A model generated the notes under the pieces. The model ran no database searches and was not told the DNA's origin. It was given only the letters and a program-made list of their open reading frames with translations. Made by a program: the position numbers and the translations under genes. Positions 35,657-44,145 of a DNA stretch of 47,281 bases are shown here, piece by piece. The first letter of the stretch is position 1, and every line of letters begins with the position of its first letter. The DNA is from Flavobacterium sp. YO12 (GTDB lineage: Bacteria > Bacteroidota > Bacteroidia > Flavobacteriales > Flavobacteriaceae): positions 1-47,281 of the forward strand of contig NZ_NRQU01000038.1 in the NCBI RefSeq assembly GCF_004119495.1, given 5' to 3'.

Positions 35657-36457
35657 CTACATAAATTTGTAGTCAGCCTTATTAAATACGTAAGCACTTT
35701 TTTCTAAACTTACGCATTTCATTGTCGTCACTTTTCCTTTATTCTTCAAATCCTTCATCGTCATGTCCATTAATAACGTTTTATCTTCTGGTTTAAAATA
35801 ATTTGTAAAAGCCTCGGGCATTTTCCAGCCTTTTTGATTTTTAAACATATCACCAAAACTCACTTTAGCTTCGCTTGTGTAATAACAAATAATATCATGC
35901 TCATCATTTGTCATTTGAATTCCTTTGCAATTGTATCCTAAAAAAGTCTTATTAGGCAATGTCTTAATGGTAAATTTAGTCTTCTCACTTTCTTTTTTTG
36001 CCATTTCTGAATAATCCGGCATTTTTGAAGCCGAAGCCATTTTTTCTTTACCATTACCAAAACCAGTCACCGTTATATTATTCTTAGAATCCATAATCAT
36101 CAACATATTCTGCCCTTTTCCTTGATCAATATTCATTGCAAAATAAGCAGCATTAGGTTCCAAAAAATAATCGGCATTCATTGCCTTTCCTTCACCGGTT
36201 TTAATTTCCATAACATATTTCCAGCTAAAATTATAGGAATTTGGCACAACTGACGGATCTACTTTATTTTTTCCATAATTCAAGATCGCATCATTCATAT
36301 TTACATTTTGATCAGCAGCTTTACCACTGTCACTTTGGCCTTTTTTACCAGCCTTATCTTCTGCAGCTTTTTTAATTTGCTGCCAAATTTGAGCTTGCGA
36401 ACTATTGAATGAAAACAACAGAACCAAGAGTACTACAACCAACCGCATTCTTTCCAT
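35657..36457 (-). CDS. Exported DUF4412-like protein
   Basis: Secreted or periplasmic protein of 266 residues from the ATG at 36457 (MERMRLVVVLLVLLFSFN); the longer frame starting at 36484 adds nine residues in front of a complete signal peptide and is less likely. The signal peptide ends near SSQAQ. The mature N terminus is Lys/Gln-rich and low in complexity (IWQQIKKAAEDKAGKKG). The C-terminal region (about 80-266) is beta-rich with YFLEPNAAYFAMNIDQ, LPNKTFLGYNCKGIQM and DIICYYTSEAKVSFGDMF, which fits DUF4412/GLPGLI-like envelope proteins of this phylum. Function unknown. Transcribed alone, divergent from marC. Confidence 0.7.
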   Translation of the reverse strand: MERMRLVVVLLVLLFSFNSSQAQIWQQIKKAAEDKAGKKGQSDSGKAADQNVNMNDAILNYGKNKVDPSVVPNSYNFSWKYVMEIKTGEGKAMNADYFLEPNAAYFAMNIDQGKGQNMLMIMDSKNNITVTGFGNGKEKMASASKMPDYSEMAKKESEKTKFTIKTLPNKTFLGYNCKGIQMTNDEHDIICYYTSEAKVSFGDMFKNQKGWKMPEAFTNYFKPEDKTLLMDMTMKDLKNKGKVTTMKCVSLEKSAYVFNKADYKFM

Positions 36458-36707
36458 GATCAAAAAACTTAAAATTACAAACAAATTTACTAATTGATTT
36501 TCAGTAAGTTATAATTTTTAGCTTTTAATTTTATCCGATTTTTTAAAAACAATCAAGAAAAAAATTAAGTTCAAAAATTATCCGTCTCTTTTTCTCTAAA
36601 TCAACAATTGAAACATTATATTGTTATAAATATCACATTTTACACGTATAATATATGTTTTTATAACAAAAATACAATGTAACAAAAAATCACCTAACTT
36701 TATTACC

Positions 36708-36715
36708 TACTTTTG
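36708..36715 (+). promoter_or_regulatory. -7 element upstream of the marC-like gene
   Basis: TACTTTTG, a perfect TAnnTTTG. No clear TTG 17-23 bases upstream. Transcription would start near 36722, 28 bases before the ATG at 36750. Confidence 0.5.
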
Positions 36716-36749
36716 CAGCAAATTATTAATCGCTTAAAATCAGAACTAT

Positions 36750-37328
36750 ATGCTAGAAATCGACTTTAGAGAAATTATTACTGTTGGAATGGTCCTTTTT
36801 GCCGTAATCGATATTGTAGGTTCTATCCCAATCATTGTCAATTTAAGAGCAAAAGTTGGTCACATTGAATCTGAAAAAGCTTCTATTGTTGCTGGTGCCA
36901 TCATGATCGTTTTTCTATTTGTCGGCGAAGGTTTTTTGAGCCTGATTGGTATTGATGTACACTCGTTTGCTGTTGCAGGTTCGTTTGTATTATTTTTTCT
37001 TGCTTTAGAAATGATCTTAGGAATTAGAATTTACCGTGACGAAGAACCTGGATCAGCCTCAATTGTTCCGCTTGCTTTTCCATTGATAGCCGGAGCAGGT
37101 ACAATGACTACTTTACTCTCGCTTCGATCTCAATTTCATACGGTTAATATTATCATTGCAATCATCCTAAACATTGTCTTAGTTTATATTGTTTTGAAAT
37201 CGTCTAAAAAAATCGAAAATTTATTAGGAGAAAACGGACTTGGCGTGGTTCGCAAGACATTTGGAGTCATACTTTTAGCAATTGCTGTTAAATTATTTGC
37301 TGCTAATGTTAAAGGTTTGTTTGTCTAA
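36750..37328 (+). CDS. MarC-family inner-membrane protein
   Basis: Integral membrane protein of 192 residues with six predicted transmembrane helices (about 8-28, 40-62, 68-88, 105-125, 133-153, 168-190). Family phrases include VLFAVIDIVGSIPIIVNL (17-34), AGAIMIVFLFVGEGFLSLIG, FFLALEMILGIRIYRDEEPG and VPLAFPLIAGAGTMTTLLSL, the last being the conserved PLAxPLIAGPG-type motif. The MarC name is historical; the family is not a proven antibiotic-resistance determinant, and its transported substrate, if any, is unknown. First of three co-directional genes (next start 105 bases downstream). Confidence 0.9.
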   Translation: MLEIDFREIITVGMVLFAVIDIVGSIPIIVNLRAKVGHIESEKASIVAGAIMIVFLFVGEGFLSLIGIDVHSFAVAGSFVLFFLALEMILGIRIYRDEEPGSASIVPLAFPLIAGAGTMTTLLSLRSQFHTVNIIIAIILNIVLVYIVLKSSKKIENLLGENGLGVVRKTFGVILLAIAVKLFAANVKGLFV

Positions 37329-37433
37329 GATTTATTTTTATACTTTTACCTCATAAAATTTCTAAAACAGAACTTTAAGACTTTTTTTTAACTTAAAGTT
37401 CCTTTTTACTATTTTAGACAAATAAATAAGCAT

Positions 37434-37634
37434 ATGAAAATCTTTACTTCAATCTTAGTGCTTCTAGCATTAGCTCTAATTGTTTTTAATATTACGTTAT
37501 TAGACTTTAAAAATCCTTTTCAAGGTGATAGTATGGTAGCTTTTATTGGAATCGCAGCTTCTTTCTGCGCAGTATTGATTCTTTTGATTTTTAGAATTTC
37601 AAAAAGAATTGAAGAAAAAACAAACGGTCGATAA
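37434..37634 (+). CDS. Small two-helix membrane protein
   Basis: Protein of 66 residues with two hydrophobic helices (about 3-23 and 34-56), separated by FKNPFQGDSM, and a basic cytoplasmic tail ending RIEEKTNGR. Not recognised as a named family; similar small proteins are common in Flavobacterium. It lies between marC and the FAD-binding gene, whose start is only 3 bases after its stop, so the two are probably translated together. Possibly an accessory subunit of a neighbouring protein; function unknown. Confidence 0.7.
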   Translation: MKIFTSILVLLALALIVFNITLLDFKNPFQGDSMVAFIGIAASFCAVLILLIFRISKRIEEKTNGR

Positions 37635-37637
37635 TAT

Positions 37638-38243
37638 ATGTTTGACGTTTTAATTGTCGGTGGAGGAGTCTCAGGGATTTCTTGTGCCCTTGTTTTAGGT
37701 TCTGCCAAAAACAAAGCTTTTGTTACCGATAAAAAAATTGGAATCTTTACACATCAAAAAAATTCTTCTTTACAAGAAGCTATTTTTTATAATGCTTATG
37801 GCATTTCGCCTGGAAAATTAGGTTCTGAATTACTAACGGAAAGCACACAAGATTTAGCAGCTTCTTATCCACATATTACTCAAATCGCAAATGAAAAAGT
37901 AATTAAAGTAGAGGGAACTTATCCTGAATTTACCGTAATTACCAATAAAAATTCATACCAAACAAAAAACATTGTTGTTGGAATTGGTTCTGCAAATACT
38001 TTTGATATCGAAGGTTTGATGCAGTATATTGAACCTCATAAAAAAGCACTTCCCGAAAAACAACGTATTCAGCTTAAAAACGACGATCATAAAGTTGCCG
38101 ACGGTATTTATGTAATTGGAACTTTGGCAGGCTGGAGAAGTCAATTAGCCATTGCTGCAGGAAGCGGTGCGGCTGTTGCAACAGATATTCTTACTTTATG
38201 GAATAACGGCCTGCAGACTCATGCACACGATAGTATTCGATAA
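37638..38243 (+). CDS. Short thioredoxin-reductase-like FAD-binding protein
   Basis: Protein of 201 residues with the N-terminal dinucleotide motif DVLIVGGGVSGISCALVLGS (3-22) and the C-terminal FAD motif DGIYVIGTLAGWRSQLAIAA (about 155-174), as in thioredoxin-reductase-like flavoproteins. The normal family length is about 300-330; here the central NADPH-binding domain and its CxxC redox pair are absent, and the two halves of the FAD domain are joined directly. The frame is intact and the ends are conserved, so it looks like a compact family member rather than a truncated pseudogene. It may use another electron donor or a partner protein. Translationally coupled to the small membrane protein before it. 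Confidence 0.75.
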   Translation: MFDVLIVGGGVSGISCALVLGSAKNKAFVTDKKIGIFTHQKNSSLQEAIFYNAYGISPGKLGSELLTESTQDLAASYPHITQIANEKVIKVEGTYPEFTVITNKNSYQTKNIVVGIGSANTFDIEGLMQYIEPHKKALPEKQRIQLKNDDHKVADGIYVIGTLAGWRSQLAIAAGSGAAVATDILTLWNNGLQTHAHDSIR

Positions 38244-38291
38244 AATCTTATATCACTTATATGGTGGTTTATTTGTTTTAATCCGTTTCCG

Positions 38292-38603
38292 TTATTTTAC
38301 CGAAACGATTTCTTTTACTTTGATATGTTTCTCGGTATCCGTTTTCCAGATTTCTCCTTTTAACAAGATCTCATCGCCTTCTTTTAATTTCTTATAATTT
38401 TCTGGCCCGCCAACATTTACAATACTGATTGTCGCAAAATAAACTTCGTTTTTAGCCGTATTGATTTTAGCTGTATAACCATCCTTTCCAAATTCAATAG
38501 ACTGAACTTTTCCTGAAATTGTATTTTTATCTTTCATACTTGCACAAGAAATTGCAAAAGCCATTAGAAGTAAAAGAAAACTTATCTTTTTTAGATTTTT
38601 CAT
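38292..38603 (-). CDS. Small lipoprotein
   Basis: Lipoprotein of 103 residues. The signal peptide LLLLMAFAISC ends in a lipidated Cys20. The mature part is a compact beta-rich domain: NTISGKVQSIEFGKDGYTA, NEVYFATISIVNVGGPENYK and LKEGDEILLKGEIWKTD, which together resemble an OB-like barrel with a conserved GPENYKKLKEGDEI loop. The fold is inference. Function unknown. It is convergent with the FAD-binding gene, with 48 bases between their stop codons. Confidence 0.75.
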   Translation of the reverse strand: MKNLKKISFLLLLMAFAISCASMKDKNTISGKVQSIEFGKDGYTAKINTAKNEVYFATISIVNVGGPENYKKLKEGDEILLKGEIWKTDTEKHIKVKEIVSVK

Positions 38604-38673
38604 ATTTTGTGATTTAACCGCAATCTCTAGAACTAAGAATTACGAAAAACAAGCAAAGTCTTGTTTTAAAAAT

Positions 38674-39039
38674 TTACGCTAATTGTGTGCAGCCTCCAGC
38701 GATCACTTTTAGATCTTCACCAAACTGTTTCCAAACTCGAATGTATCTCAAAACACCATCAATTGGATTGTTATCAAATTTTCCTTTTAATGAAACTGTA
38801 ACAACAACGACAGCTGAATCGCCTATTATATTAATAATTTGATCGGAAGCCTCAATCATATCAATTTTCATTTTACCCGAACGATAAGAATCGAGATCAA
38901 ACTGTTTTGTAATTGTATTACCATCAGGCAAATTGAACAACAAATCGTCATGAAGCATTCTTTCTAATACTAAAACATCAGCATTTTTAACAGCAGTCAG
39001 AAGTTCGATTTCGGCATTTACAACAGTTACTACTTCCAT
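38674..39039 (-). CDS. NTF2-like (SnoaL/DUF4440-type) protein
   Basis: Cytoplasmic protein of 121 residues with the NTF2-like cone fold pattern: an N-terminal helix pair with AEIELLTAVKNADVLVLERM followed by LHDDLLFNLPDGNTITKQ, then strands with MKIDMIEASDQIINIIGDSA and VVVVTVSLKGKFDNNPIDGV, ending RYIRVWKQFGEDLKVIAGGC. This is the DUF4440/SnoaL type, in which the cavity binds a small ligand or catalyses an isomerisation, but no active-site residues can be named. It starts 17 bases after the S41 peptidase stop on the same strand and so may be the last gene of the deaminase-peptidase unit. Confidence 0.8.
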   Translation of the reverse strand: MEVVTVVNAEIELLTAVKNADVLVLERMLHDDLLFNLPDGNTITKQFDLDSYRSGKMKIDMIEASDQIINIIGDSAVVVVTVSLKGKFDNNPIDGVLRYIRVWKQFGEDLKVIAGGCTQLA

Positions 39040-39056
39040 ACTAAAAAGGTTTATGG

Positions 39057-40634
39057 TTACTTTTTCGGGTTTAAGATTGTTTTTATCATGGCGTCATCTT
39101 TCAAAATAACATCATAATAATACATTTCTCCATACAATTGTCGCGCAAATTCTGCAGTGATATATCTGTTTACCAAAGCTTTTGTTTTATCTAGCTTTAA
39201 ATCTAAACCAGTCAACGAAATGTATTTTTTAAACTTCTTAAAGTAGTCGTCAGAATTTTTCATCTGTACCAGAAACTCATTAAAATGAGCGTCTTTAAAA
39301 GCGTTTCGGTTTTTGTCTAATTCTTCAAAAACAAAATGCCCTACTATTCCTGTTTGAAGCAAATAAGCAACATTTTCATTTCCGTGTTCTGCTTCCATCG
39401 GCACAAAAACATCCGGGACAATTCCGCCGCCGCCGTACACGATTTTACCTTTTGGCGTTTTAAACTTTAAAGAATCTGCTACTTTTATACTGTCTTTTGC
39501 ATACAATTCGCCTGTTGTAACACGCGACTCTGATTCTTTAAAATACGCTTCATTTCCTTTTTTATACGGTTTTTGAATTGATCTTCCGGTTGGCGTATAA
39601 TATCTTGCCACGGTAAGACGAACTGCCGACCCATCGTTGAAATCCATTTCACGCTGTACCAAACCTTTTCCAAAAGAACGACGCCCAACGATAGTTCCGC
39701 GATCATTATCCTGAATTGCTCCTGCTAGAATTTCGCTTGCCGAAGCACTGTTTTCATTGATTAACACATATACTTTCCCAGCTTCAAAACTTCCTGCTTT
39801 CGTAGCATACGTTTTTTCTGTTGTTCCGTTTTTATTTTTGGTGAAAACAATCAATTGCTTGTCTTTTAAGAACTCATCGGCAATTGCAATCGCTTCTTCC
39901 ATATAGCCGCCACCATTATCACGAAGATCGATTACGAGCGACTGAATTCCTTTTTCTTTCAATCGTGTTAAACCCGTTTTAAACTCATTAAAAGTAGTTT
40001 CGGCAAAACGATTTATTTTGATGTAACCAACATTATTCCCAATCAACAAAGAAGCATCGACACTTTTAATTGGAATAATATCTCTTTTGATTTTAAATTT
40101 CAGCTTCTTTTGCTCAGATTTTCTAAAAACAGTCAATTCAATTTCTGAACCTTTAGCTCCTTTTAGTTTAGAGAATAAACTGTCTGAAGGTAGTTTTCGT
40201 CCGTATAACTTAGTTTTTCCTGCAAATAGAATTCGGTCGCCAGATTTTAATCCTGCTTTTGCAGAAGGTCCGTTTTCGACAGGTTTTATAATGGCAACTG
40301 AATCTTTATACATATAAAAATTGATGCCGATTCCAACAAAATCGCCTTTCATACTTTCGGCTACTTCTGCCTGTTCGCTTGGCGGAATATAAACGGAATG
40401 CGGATCTAATTTTGAGAGTATATTGTCGACGGTAAGATTAACAATTGAATCGGTGTTGATGCTGTCAACATATTCATTATTGATAAAGTCGATAAGTTTG
40501 TTGAGTTTAGTTTTGGAGTAATTTTTAGCCAAAAATTGGTCATCTGCAGAAGTGTGCATTAAACTTCCGAGTACTGTTCCTAGAGCAAAAGTGGCTCCAA
40601 TAACAATGGGCAGATATTTGGGATTAAATTTCAT
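39057..40634 (-). CDS. S41 family C-terminal processing peptidase
   Basis: Periplasmic serine peptidase of the CtpA/Tsp type, 525 residues. An N-terminal membrane segment (about 8-26) is followed by a helical region, a PDZ domain (about 85-170, GIGINFYMYKDSVAIIKPVE, AKAGLKSGDRILFAG) and the catalytic domain (about 190-370). The Ser is in NENSASASEILAGAIQ and the general-base Lys in RRSFGKGLVQ, both intact; VIDLRDNGGGYMEEAI is the preceding conserved strand. It recognises and cuts the C termini of exported proteins. Its ATG overlaps the stop codon of the dCMP deaminase gene by one base (TAATG), so translation is probably coupled. Confidence 0.95.
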   Translation of the reverse strand: MKFNPKYLPIVIGATFALGTVLGSLMHTSADDQFLAKNYSKTKLNKLIDFINNEYVDSINTDSIVNLTVDNILSKLDPHSVYIPPSEQAEVAESMKGDFVGIGINFYMYKDSVAIIKPVENGPSAKAGLKSGDRILFAGKTKLYGRKLPSDSLFSKLKGAKGSEIELTVFRKSEQKKLKFKIKRDIIPIKSVDASLLIGNNVGYIKINRFAETTFNEFKTGLTRLKEKGIQSLVIDLRDNGGGYMEEAIAIADEFLKDKQLIVFTKNKNGTTEKTYATKAGSFEAGKVYVLINENSASASEILAGAIQDNDRGTIVGRRSFGKGLVQREMDFNDGSAVRLTVARYYTPTGRSIQKPYKKGNEAYFKESESRVTTGELYAKDSIKVADSLKFKTPKGKIVYGGGGIVPDVFVPMEAEHGNENVAYLLQTGIVGHFVFEELDKNRNAFKDAHFNEFLVQMKNSDDYFKKFKKYISLTGLDLKLDKTKALVNRYITAEFARQLYGEMYYYDVILKDDAMIKTILNPKK

Positions 40635-41065
40635 TATTCTTCTAAAACAGGAATATGTTCTACTTCGACACCCGCTTTTATTAAAAATTGAATTCCAGAG
40701 TCATCACGATATCCGTTATGATAAACTACTCTTTTTATGCCTGATTGATGTATTAATTTACTGCATTCTTTACATGGCGAAAGCGTGATATACAAAGTTG
40801 CGCCTTCACATGATTGTGTTGATCGCGCTACTTTTAAGATCGCATTTGCTTCGGCATGTAAAACATCCCAGCGTGTTAAACCATCTTCGTCTTCACAGCA
40901 ATTTTCAAATCCCGAAGGCGTTCCATTATAGCCGTCAGAAATAATCATTCTGTCTTTTACGATGATAGCACCCACTTGTTTACGCTTGCAATAAGAGAGT
41001 AAACTCCATTCTTTAGCGATTCTCAAATAGGCTTTATCGTATTTATTAAGCTTTTTTACTTCCAT
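40634..41065 (-). CDS. dCMP deaminase (ComEB-type cytidine/deoxycytidylate deaminase)
   Basis: Zinc deaminase converting dCMP to dUMP for thymidylate synthesis. It is 143 residues. Zinc ligands and catalytic Glu are clear: HAEANAIL (His70, Glu72) and SPCKECSKLI (Cys98, Cys101). The N-terminal CKRKQVGAIIVKDRMIISDG (26-45) and YNGTPSGFENCCEDEDG are typical of dCMP deaminases rather than tRNA or cytidine deaminases. Cytoplasmic. It lies 5 bases after the HupE/UreJ gene and overlaps the S41 peptidase gene; no functional link between them is evident. Confidence 0.93.
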   Translation of the reverse strand: MEVKKLNKYDKAYLRIAKEWSLLSYCKRKQVGAIIVKDRMIISDGYNGTPSGFENCCEDEDGLTRWDVLHAEANAILKVARSTQSCEGATLYITLSPCKECSKLIHQSGIKRVVYHNGYRDDSGIQFLIKAGVEVEHIPVLEE

Positions 41066-41070
41066 TTATT

Positions 41071-41664
41071 TTATCTGTTCCAAATTGGGCTTTCGATAAT
41101 CATCGGAATTACTACTCCAATAATAAAAGCCGACATCACAAGTGCCCAGTCGCGTTTTGAAAAACGAAATACCGTCTGTACAATATATGAGATTACCAAA
41201 ACTACAAAAACCACTACTAACTGCGCTGCTTCAATACCTAAAGCAAATTCTCCTAAAGGTAATAATTTTGAACTTGGCGAACCTCCTAAAATAGTTTTAA
41301 AATAATTCGAAAATCCAAGTCCGTGTATAATTCCAAAAAACAGCGTTACAAAAAATATTAAATTTATGCCGTCATTTTTAGTTGCTTTTCCTGCGGTAAA
41401 AAGATGATATAAGGCTGTGATCAAAATCGTTATCGGAATTAAAAACTCCACAAGGTTTACTTTTACTGCAATTATTCCAAAAACAGAAAGTATTAATGCT
41501 ATGGTATGACCGATTGTAAATACGGAAACCAAAAGCAAAATGCGTTTCCAGTCTTTAAAAGTATATGGAACTGTTAATGCGATTAAAAAAAGAACATGAT
41601 CGTAAGCGTTGATATCTAAAACATGCTTTAAACCTATTTGAAAGTAAATCCAAAATTCTGACAT
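41071..41664 (-). CDS. HupE/UreJ-like membrane protein
   Basis: Integral membrane protein of 197 residues with about six helices. The motif LKHVLDINAYDHVLFLIALT (13-32) and the histidines in FTIGHTIALILSVFG and FFGIIHGLGFSNYFK are those of the HupE/UreJ_2 group, which includes putative nickel or cobalt permeases and proteins of unknown role. No urease or hydrogenase genes are nearby, so metal transport is only a possibility. First gene of the unit leading to dCMP deaminase, S41 peptidase and the NTF2-like gene. Start at 41664 has no good competitor. Confidence 0.88.
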   Translation of the reverse strand: MSEFWIYFQIGLKHVLDINAYDHVLFLIALTVPYTFKDWKRILLLVSVFTIGHTIALILSVFGIIAVKVNLVEFLIPITILITALYHLFTAGKATKNDGINLIFFVTLFFGIIHGLGFSNYFKTILGGSPSSKLLPLGEFALGIEAAQLVVVFVVLVISYIVQTVFRFSKRDWALVMSAFIIGVVIPMIIESPIWNR

Positions 41665-41784
41665 AAGAACTAATAATATTTTAATGATTAGGGGTTGTAA
41701 ACATACGATTTATTTTGAAGATTCAGTAAATACAGTTCTTAAAACAATGAATAAAAATAAGTTAAATTTATGAGGAATTTAAAA

Positions 41785-41813
41785 TTGTTAAATTAAAATA
41801 AGATTTATCTTTG
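41785..41813 (+). promoter_or_regulatory. Bacteroidota-type promoter of the TerB-like gene
   Basis: TTG (41785-41787), an 18-base spacer, then TATCTTTG (41806-41813), a perfect TAnnTTTG. Transcription would start near 41820, 16 bases before the ATG at 41836. Confidence 0.75.
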
Positions 41814-41835
41814 CGAAATAAAACACTTTTTAATT

Positions 41836-42267
41836 ATGCCATTTTCAGAATTATTTGATAACGAATTCAAACAAAGAAACAGAGGTCATTTCTCTGCAAT
41901 TGTGCGTGTAGCATTTGCTGACGGTAAAGTAAGTCCTGAGGAGAAAGACTTTTTGGACAAATTAGCTTCAAGATTAGAAATCTCAGAAGAAGAATACAGT
42001 GAAATCTTAGTTGATCCTTGGAAACACCCAATAAACCCGCCGTATTTATATGCTCAACGTTTAGAGCGTTTGTTTGATTTGGCGAGAATGGTTCATGTTG
42101 ATCATCATTTAGGAGATCAACAAGAAGTTATGTTGACTCGTATGGGATTAGCTTTAGGATTTACTCCAGGAAACGTAAATTACATTATTTCAAAAGCATT
42201 ATCTTTAGTAGACAAAAAAGTAGATTTAGATACTTTTGTTTTTGAAATGGAAAATATGAATAAATAA
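41836..42267 (+). CDS. TerB-like protein
   Basis: All-alpha cytoplasmic protein of 143 residues with the TerB pattern: FSAIVRVAFADGKVSPEEKD (20-39), the AxADGxxxxxE motif that gives the family its acidic metal-binding surface, then LASRLEISEEEYSEIL, followed by an unusual insertion WKHPINPPYLYAQRLERLFD and VDHHLGDQQEVMLTRMGLAL. Named after tellurite resistance, but the stand-alone family is widespread and its role is unknown; no other ter genes are present. It has its own promoter and terminator. Confidence 0.9.
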   Translation: MPFSELFDNEFKQRNRGHFSAIVRVAFADGKVSPEEKDFLDKLASRLEISEEEYSEILVDPWKHPINPPYLYAQRLERLFDLARMVHVDHHLGDQQEVMLTRMGLALGFTPGNVNYIISKALSLVDKKVDLDTFVFEMENMNK

Positions 42268-42337
42268 TATTCAGGGCTTAGATTTTAATGTTCAGTTTAT
42301 ATACTGACTTAAAATTGAAACCTAAATAAAACTCAAA

Positions 42338-42376
42338 AATAAACCCGACTAGATTTTAAATCTTGTCGGGTTTATT
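42338..42376 (+). terminator. Intrinsic terminator of the TerB-like gene
   Basis: AATAAACCCGAC (42338-42349) pairs with GTCGGGTTTATT (42365-42376) plus further inner pairing of AGATTT with AAATCT, then TTGTTTG. Confidence 0.85.
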
Positions 42377-42460
42377 TTGTTTGTACTATATTCAGATTTA
42401 TGAATTATAAAATATCAATTATTGTTTAAACAATTCTATTTCATAAAACAGAATGGCGCA

Positions 42461-42838
42461 TTAATCCTTAATTAATCTCAACCCCAATTTCCCTTGTCGT
42501 TCTTGACTTTCATTTGCAGTAATCTCATATGTATAATTCCCTTTTTCAAGAGTTGTTTCTCCAACATAATCAATAGGCTGCAATGTATATGTTTGACCAT
42601 CAATTTGTAACTCAACAAATGCATAACTATATGCATACTCAAATACTTTGTAACTTGTTTTCTGTCCTGAATTTAAATCCTCGAAATTCACATTTCCAGT
42701 CGAAGTATTTACTGTAATATTTTTAAAATTAAATTTACTCGCATTCGACAATCTAATTTTTACTCCCGAGGAATCATTATCATTAGAACAGCTAAATAAA
42801 GTTACGGTCAAGATTAGCAAAATGGATAGTTTTTTCAT
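42461..42838 (-). CDS. Putative surface lipoprotein
   Basis: Lipoprotein of 125 residues. Signal peptide MKKLSILLILTVTLFSC ends at the lipidated Cys17, and the following SNDNDSSG is the acidic type of sequence associated with export of lipoproteins to the cell surface in Bacteroidota, though it does not match a strict consensus. The mature domain is beta-rich (VKIRLSNASKFNFKNITVNT, TYTLQPIDYVGETTLEKGNY). No known family recognised. The gene stands 60 bases downstream of fbp on the same strand and could be transcribed with it. Confidence 0.7.
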   Translation of the reverse strand: MKKLSILLILTVTLFSCSNDNDSSGVKIRLSNASKFNFKNITVNTSTGNVNFEDLNSGQKTSYKVFEYAYSYAFVELQIDGQTYTLQPIDYVGETTLEKGNYTYEITANESQERQGKLGLRLIKD

Positions 42839-42898
42839 AAGTCTTTTATTTAAAAGATGTTGAAAATGTAAAAAGGTTGCGTCGACAAAAAAAGTTTG

Positions 42899-43906
42899 CT
42901 ATTGCGCTTCCTTCATAAACTCCTCTGCCTTCTCTACCATTTTATAGCTTCCGCAGAAAAATGGCACTCTTTGATGCAGTTCTGTTGGCTGGATTTCCAT
43001 AATTCTTCCAAAACCGTCAGTTGCTTTTCCTCCGGCTTGTTCTGCAATAAACGCCATCGGGTTACATTCGTATAATAATCGCAATTTCCCTTTTGGTGCT
43101 TTTGAACTTGTTGGATAAATATAAATTCCGCCTTTAATCATATTTCGATGAAAATCTGAAACCAAACTTCCAATATATCTTGACGTATACGGTCTGTCTT
43201 CTTCTTCACGCTGACAATATTTGATGTAATTTTTTACACCTTGCGGAAAATGAACATAATTCCCTTCGTTTACAGAATAGATATTTCCGTTTTCTGGAAA
43301 TCTCATATTTGGATGTGAAAGGTAAAATGTACCAATTGCTGGGTTTAATGTAAATCCGTTTACCCCATGTCCAGTTGTATACACTAACATAGTCGAAGTT
43401 CCATAAATTACATATCCTGCTGCAACTTGATTGATTCCCGGTTGTAAAAAATCCTCACTTGTAACCGGAGTTCCTATTGGAGTAACTCTTCTAAAAACAG
43501 AAAAGATAGTTCCTAAAGAAACATTTACATCAATGTTCGATGATCCGTCAAGCGGATCCATCAAGATCACGTACTTATTATTATGACTGTTGTCGCTCCC
43601 CTGAACAGTTATAAAATCGTCGTTTTCTTCTGAAGCAATACCACAGACAATCTCACGGTTTATTAACGTCTGGATAAATACTTCGTTTGCATAGACATCT
43701 AATTTTTGCTGGTCTTCGCCTTGGATATTTTGCTCGCCTGCTGCGCCAATAATATCTACTAAACCTGCTTTGTTTACTTTATAGTTTACGACTTTCGCCG
43801 CCAAACGTATAGAGTTGATAATTCGGGAAAGCTCCCCCGACGAATACTGAAATGCTTTTTGGTTCTCAATAATAAACTCTCCCAGTGTTTTATTGCGTTC
43901 TTCCAT
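42899..43906 (-). CDS. fbp: Fructose-1,6-bisphosphatase class I
   Basis: Hydrolyses fructose 1,6-bisphosphate to fructose 6-phosphate, the control step of gluconeogenesis. It is 335 residues, normal for class I. Motifs: the metal site EENDD (about 91-95) and [20 protein letters not shown] (about 116-135), and the substrate site with [20 protein letters not shown] (about 239-258), then [20 protein letters not shown], followed by [15 protein letters not shown]. Cytoplasmic tetramer. An N-terminal [16 protein letters not shown] fits the AMP-site helix of class I enzymes. All catalytic residues appear intact. Confidence 0.97.
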   Translation of the reverse strand: MEERNKTLGEFIIENQKAFQYSSGELSRIINSIRLAAKVVNYKVNKAGLVDIIGAAGEQNIQGEDQQKLDVYANEVFIQTLINREIVCGIASEENDDFITVQGSDNSHNNKYVILMDPLDGSSNIDVNVSLGTIFSVFRRVTPIGTPVTSEDFLQPGINQVAAGYVIYGTSTMLVYTTGHGVNGFTLNPAIGTFYLSHPNMRFPENGNIYSVNEGNYVHFPQGVKNYIKYCQREEEDRPYTSRYIGSLVSDFHRNMIKGGIYIYPTSSKAPKGKLRLLYECNPMAFIAEQAGGKATDGFGRIMEIQPTELHQRVPFFCGSYKMVEKAEEFMKEAQ

Positions 43907-43979
43907 TGCTATATCGTTATAGTTTTTAATTTTAAGTCACAAATATCGCTTATTTTGTGAGAATGATTTAAAAATTATT

Positions 43980-44007
43980 TTGTTAGTTTACTACTATTGT
44001 ATATTTG
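43980..44007 (+). promoter_or_regulatory. Possible promoter of the GNAT gene
   Basis: TTG (43980-43982), a 17-base spacer, then TATATTTG (44000-44007), a perfect TAnnTTTG. It would give a long leader of about 130 bases before the ATG at 44146. Confidence 0.45.
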
Positions 44008-44145
44008 CTAATTAATAGCAGAAAGCAGCCTATAAAAAAATGCTTTTTTAGCTAATAAACGGTTAATAATAAGAATATATGAAATTGATCTTGACAAAGA
44101 CACAATATTATATAGGAGCAGTAAAAGAATAAAATTAGGATAGTT

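Noticed and set aside
37638..38243. FAD-binding gene as a truncated pseudogene
   Set aside because: Both FAD motifs are present at the two ends and the frame is intact, so an internal domain is absent rather than an end lost.
41071..41664. Urease or hydrogenase cluster
   Set aside because: The HupE/UreJ-like protein stands with dCMP deaminase and an S41 peptidase; no urease or hydrogenase subunit is nearby.
41836..42267. A tellurite-resistance operon
   Set aside because: Only a lone TerB-like gene is present; no terA, terC, terD or terZ-like neighbour.
44079..44132. A 17-residue mini-ORF in the leader of the GNAT gene
   Set aside because: No biased codons, no hairpin or terminator between it and the GNAT start; unlike the pheA leader it shows no attenuation architecture.
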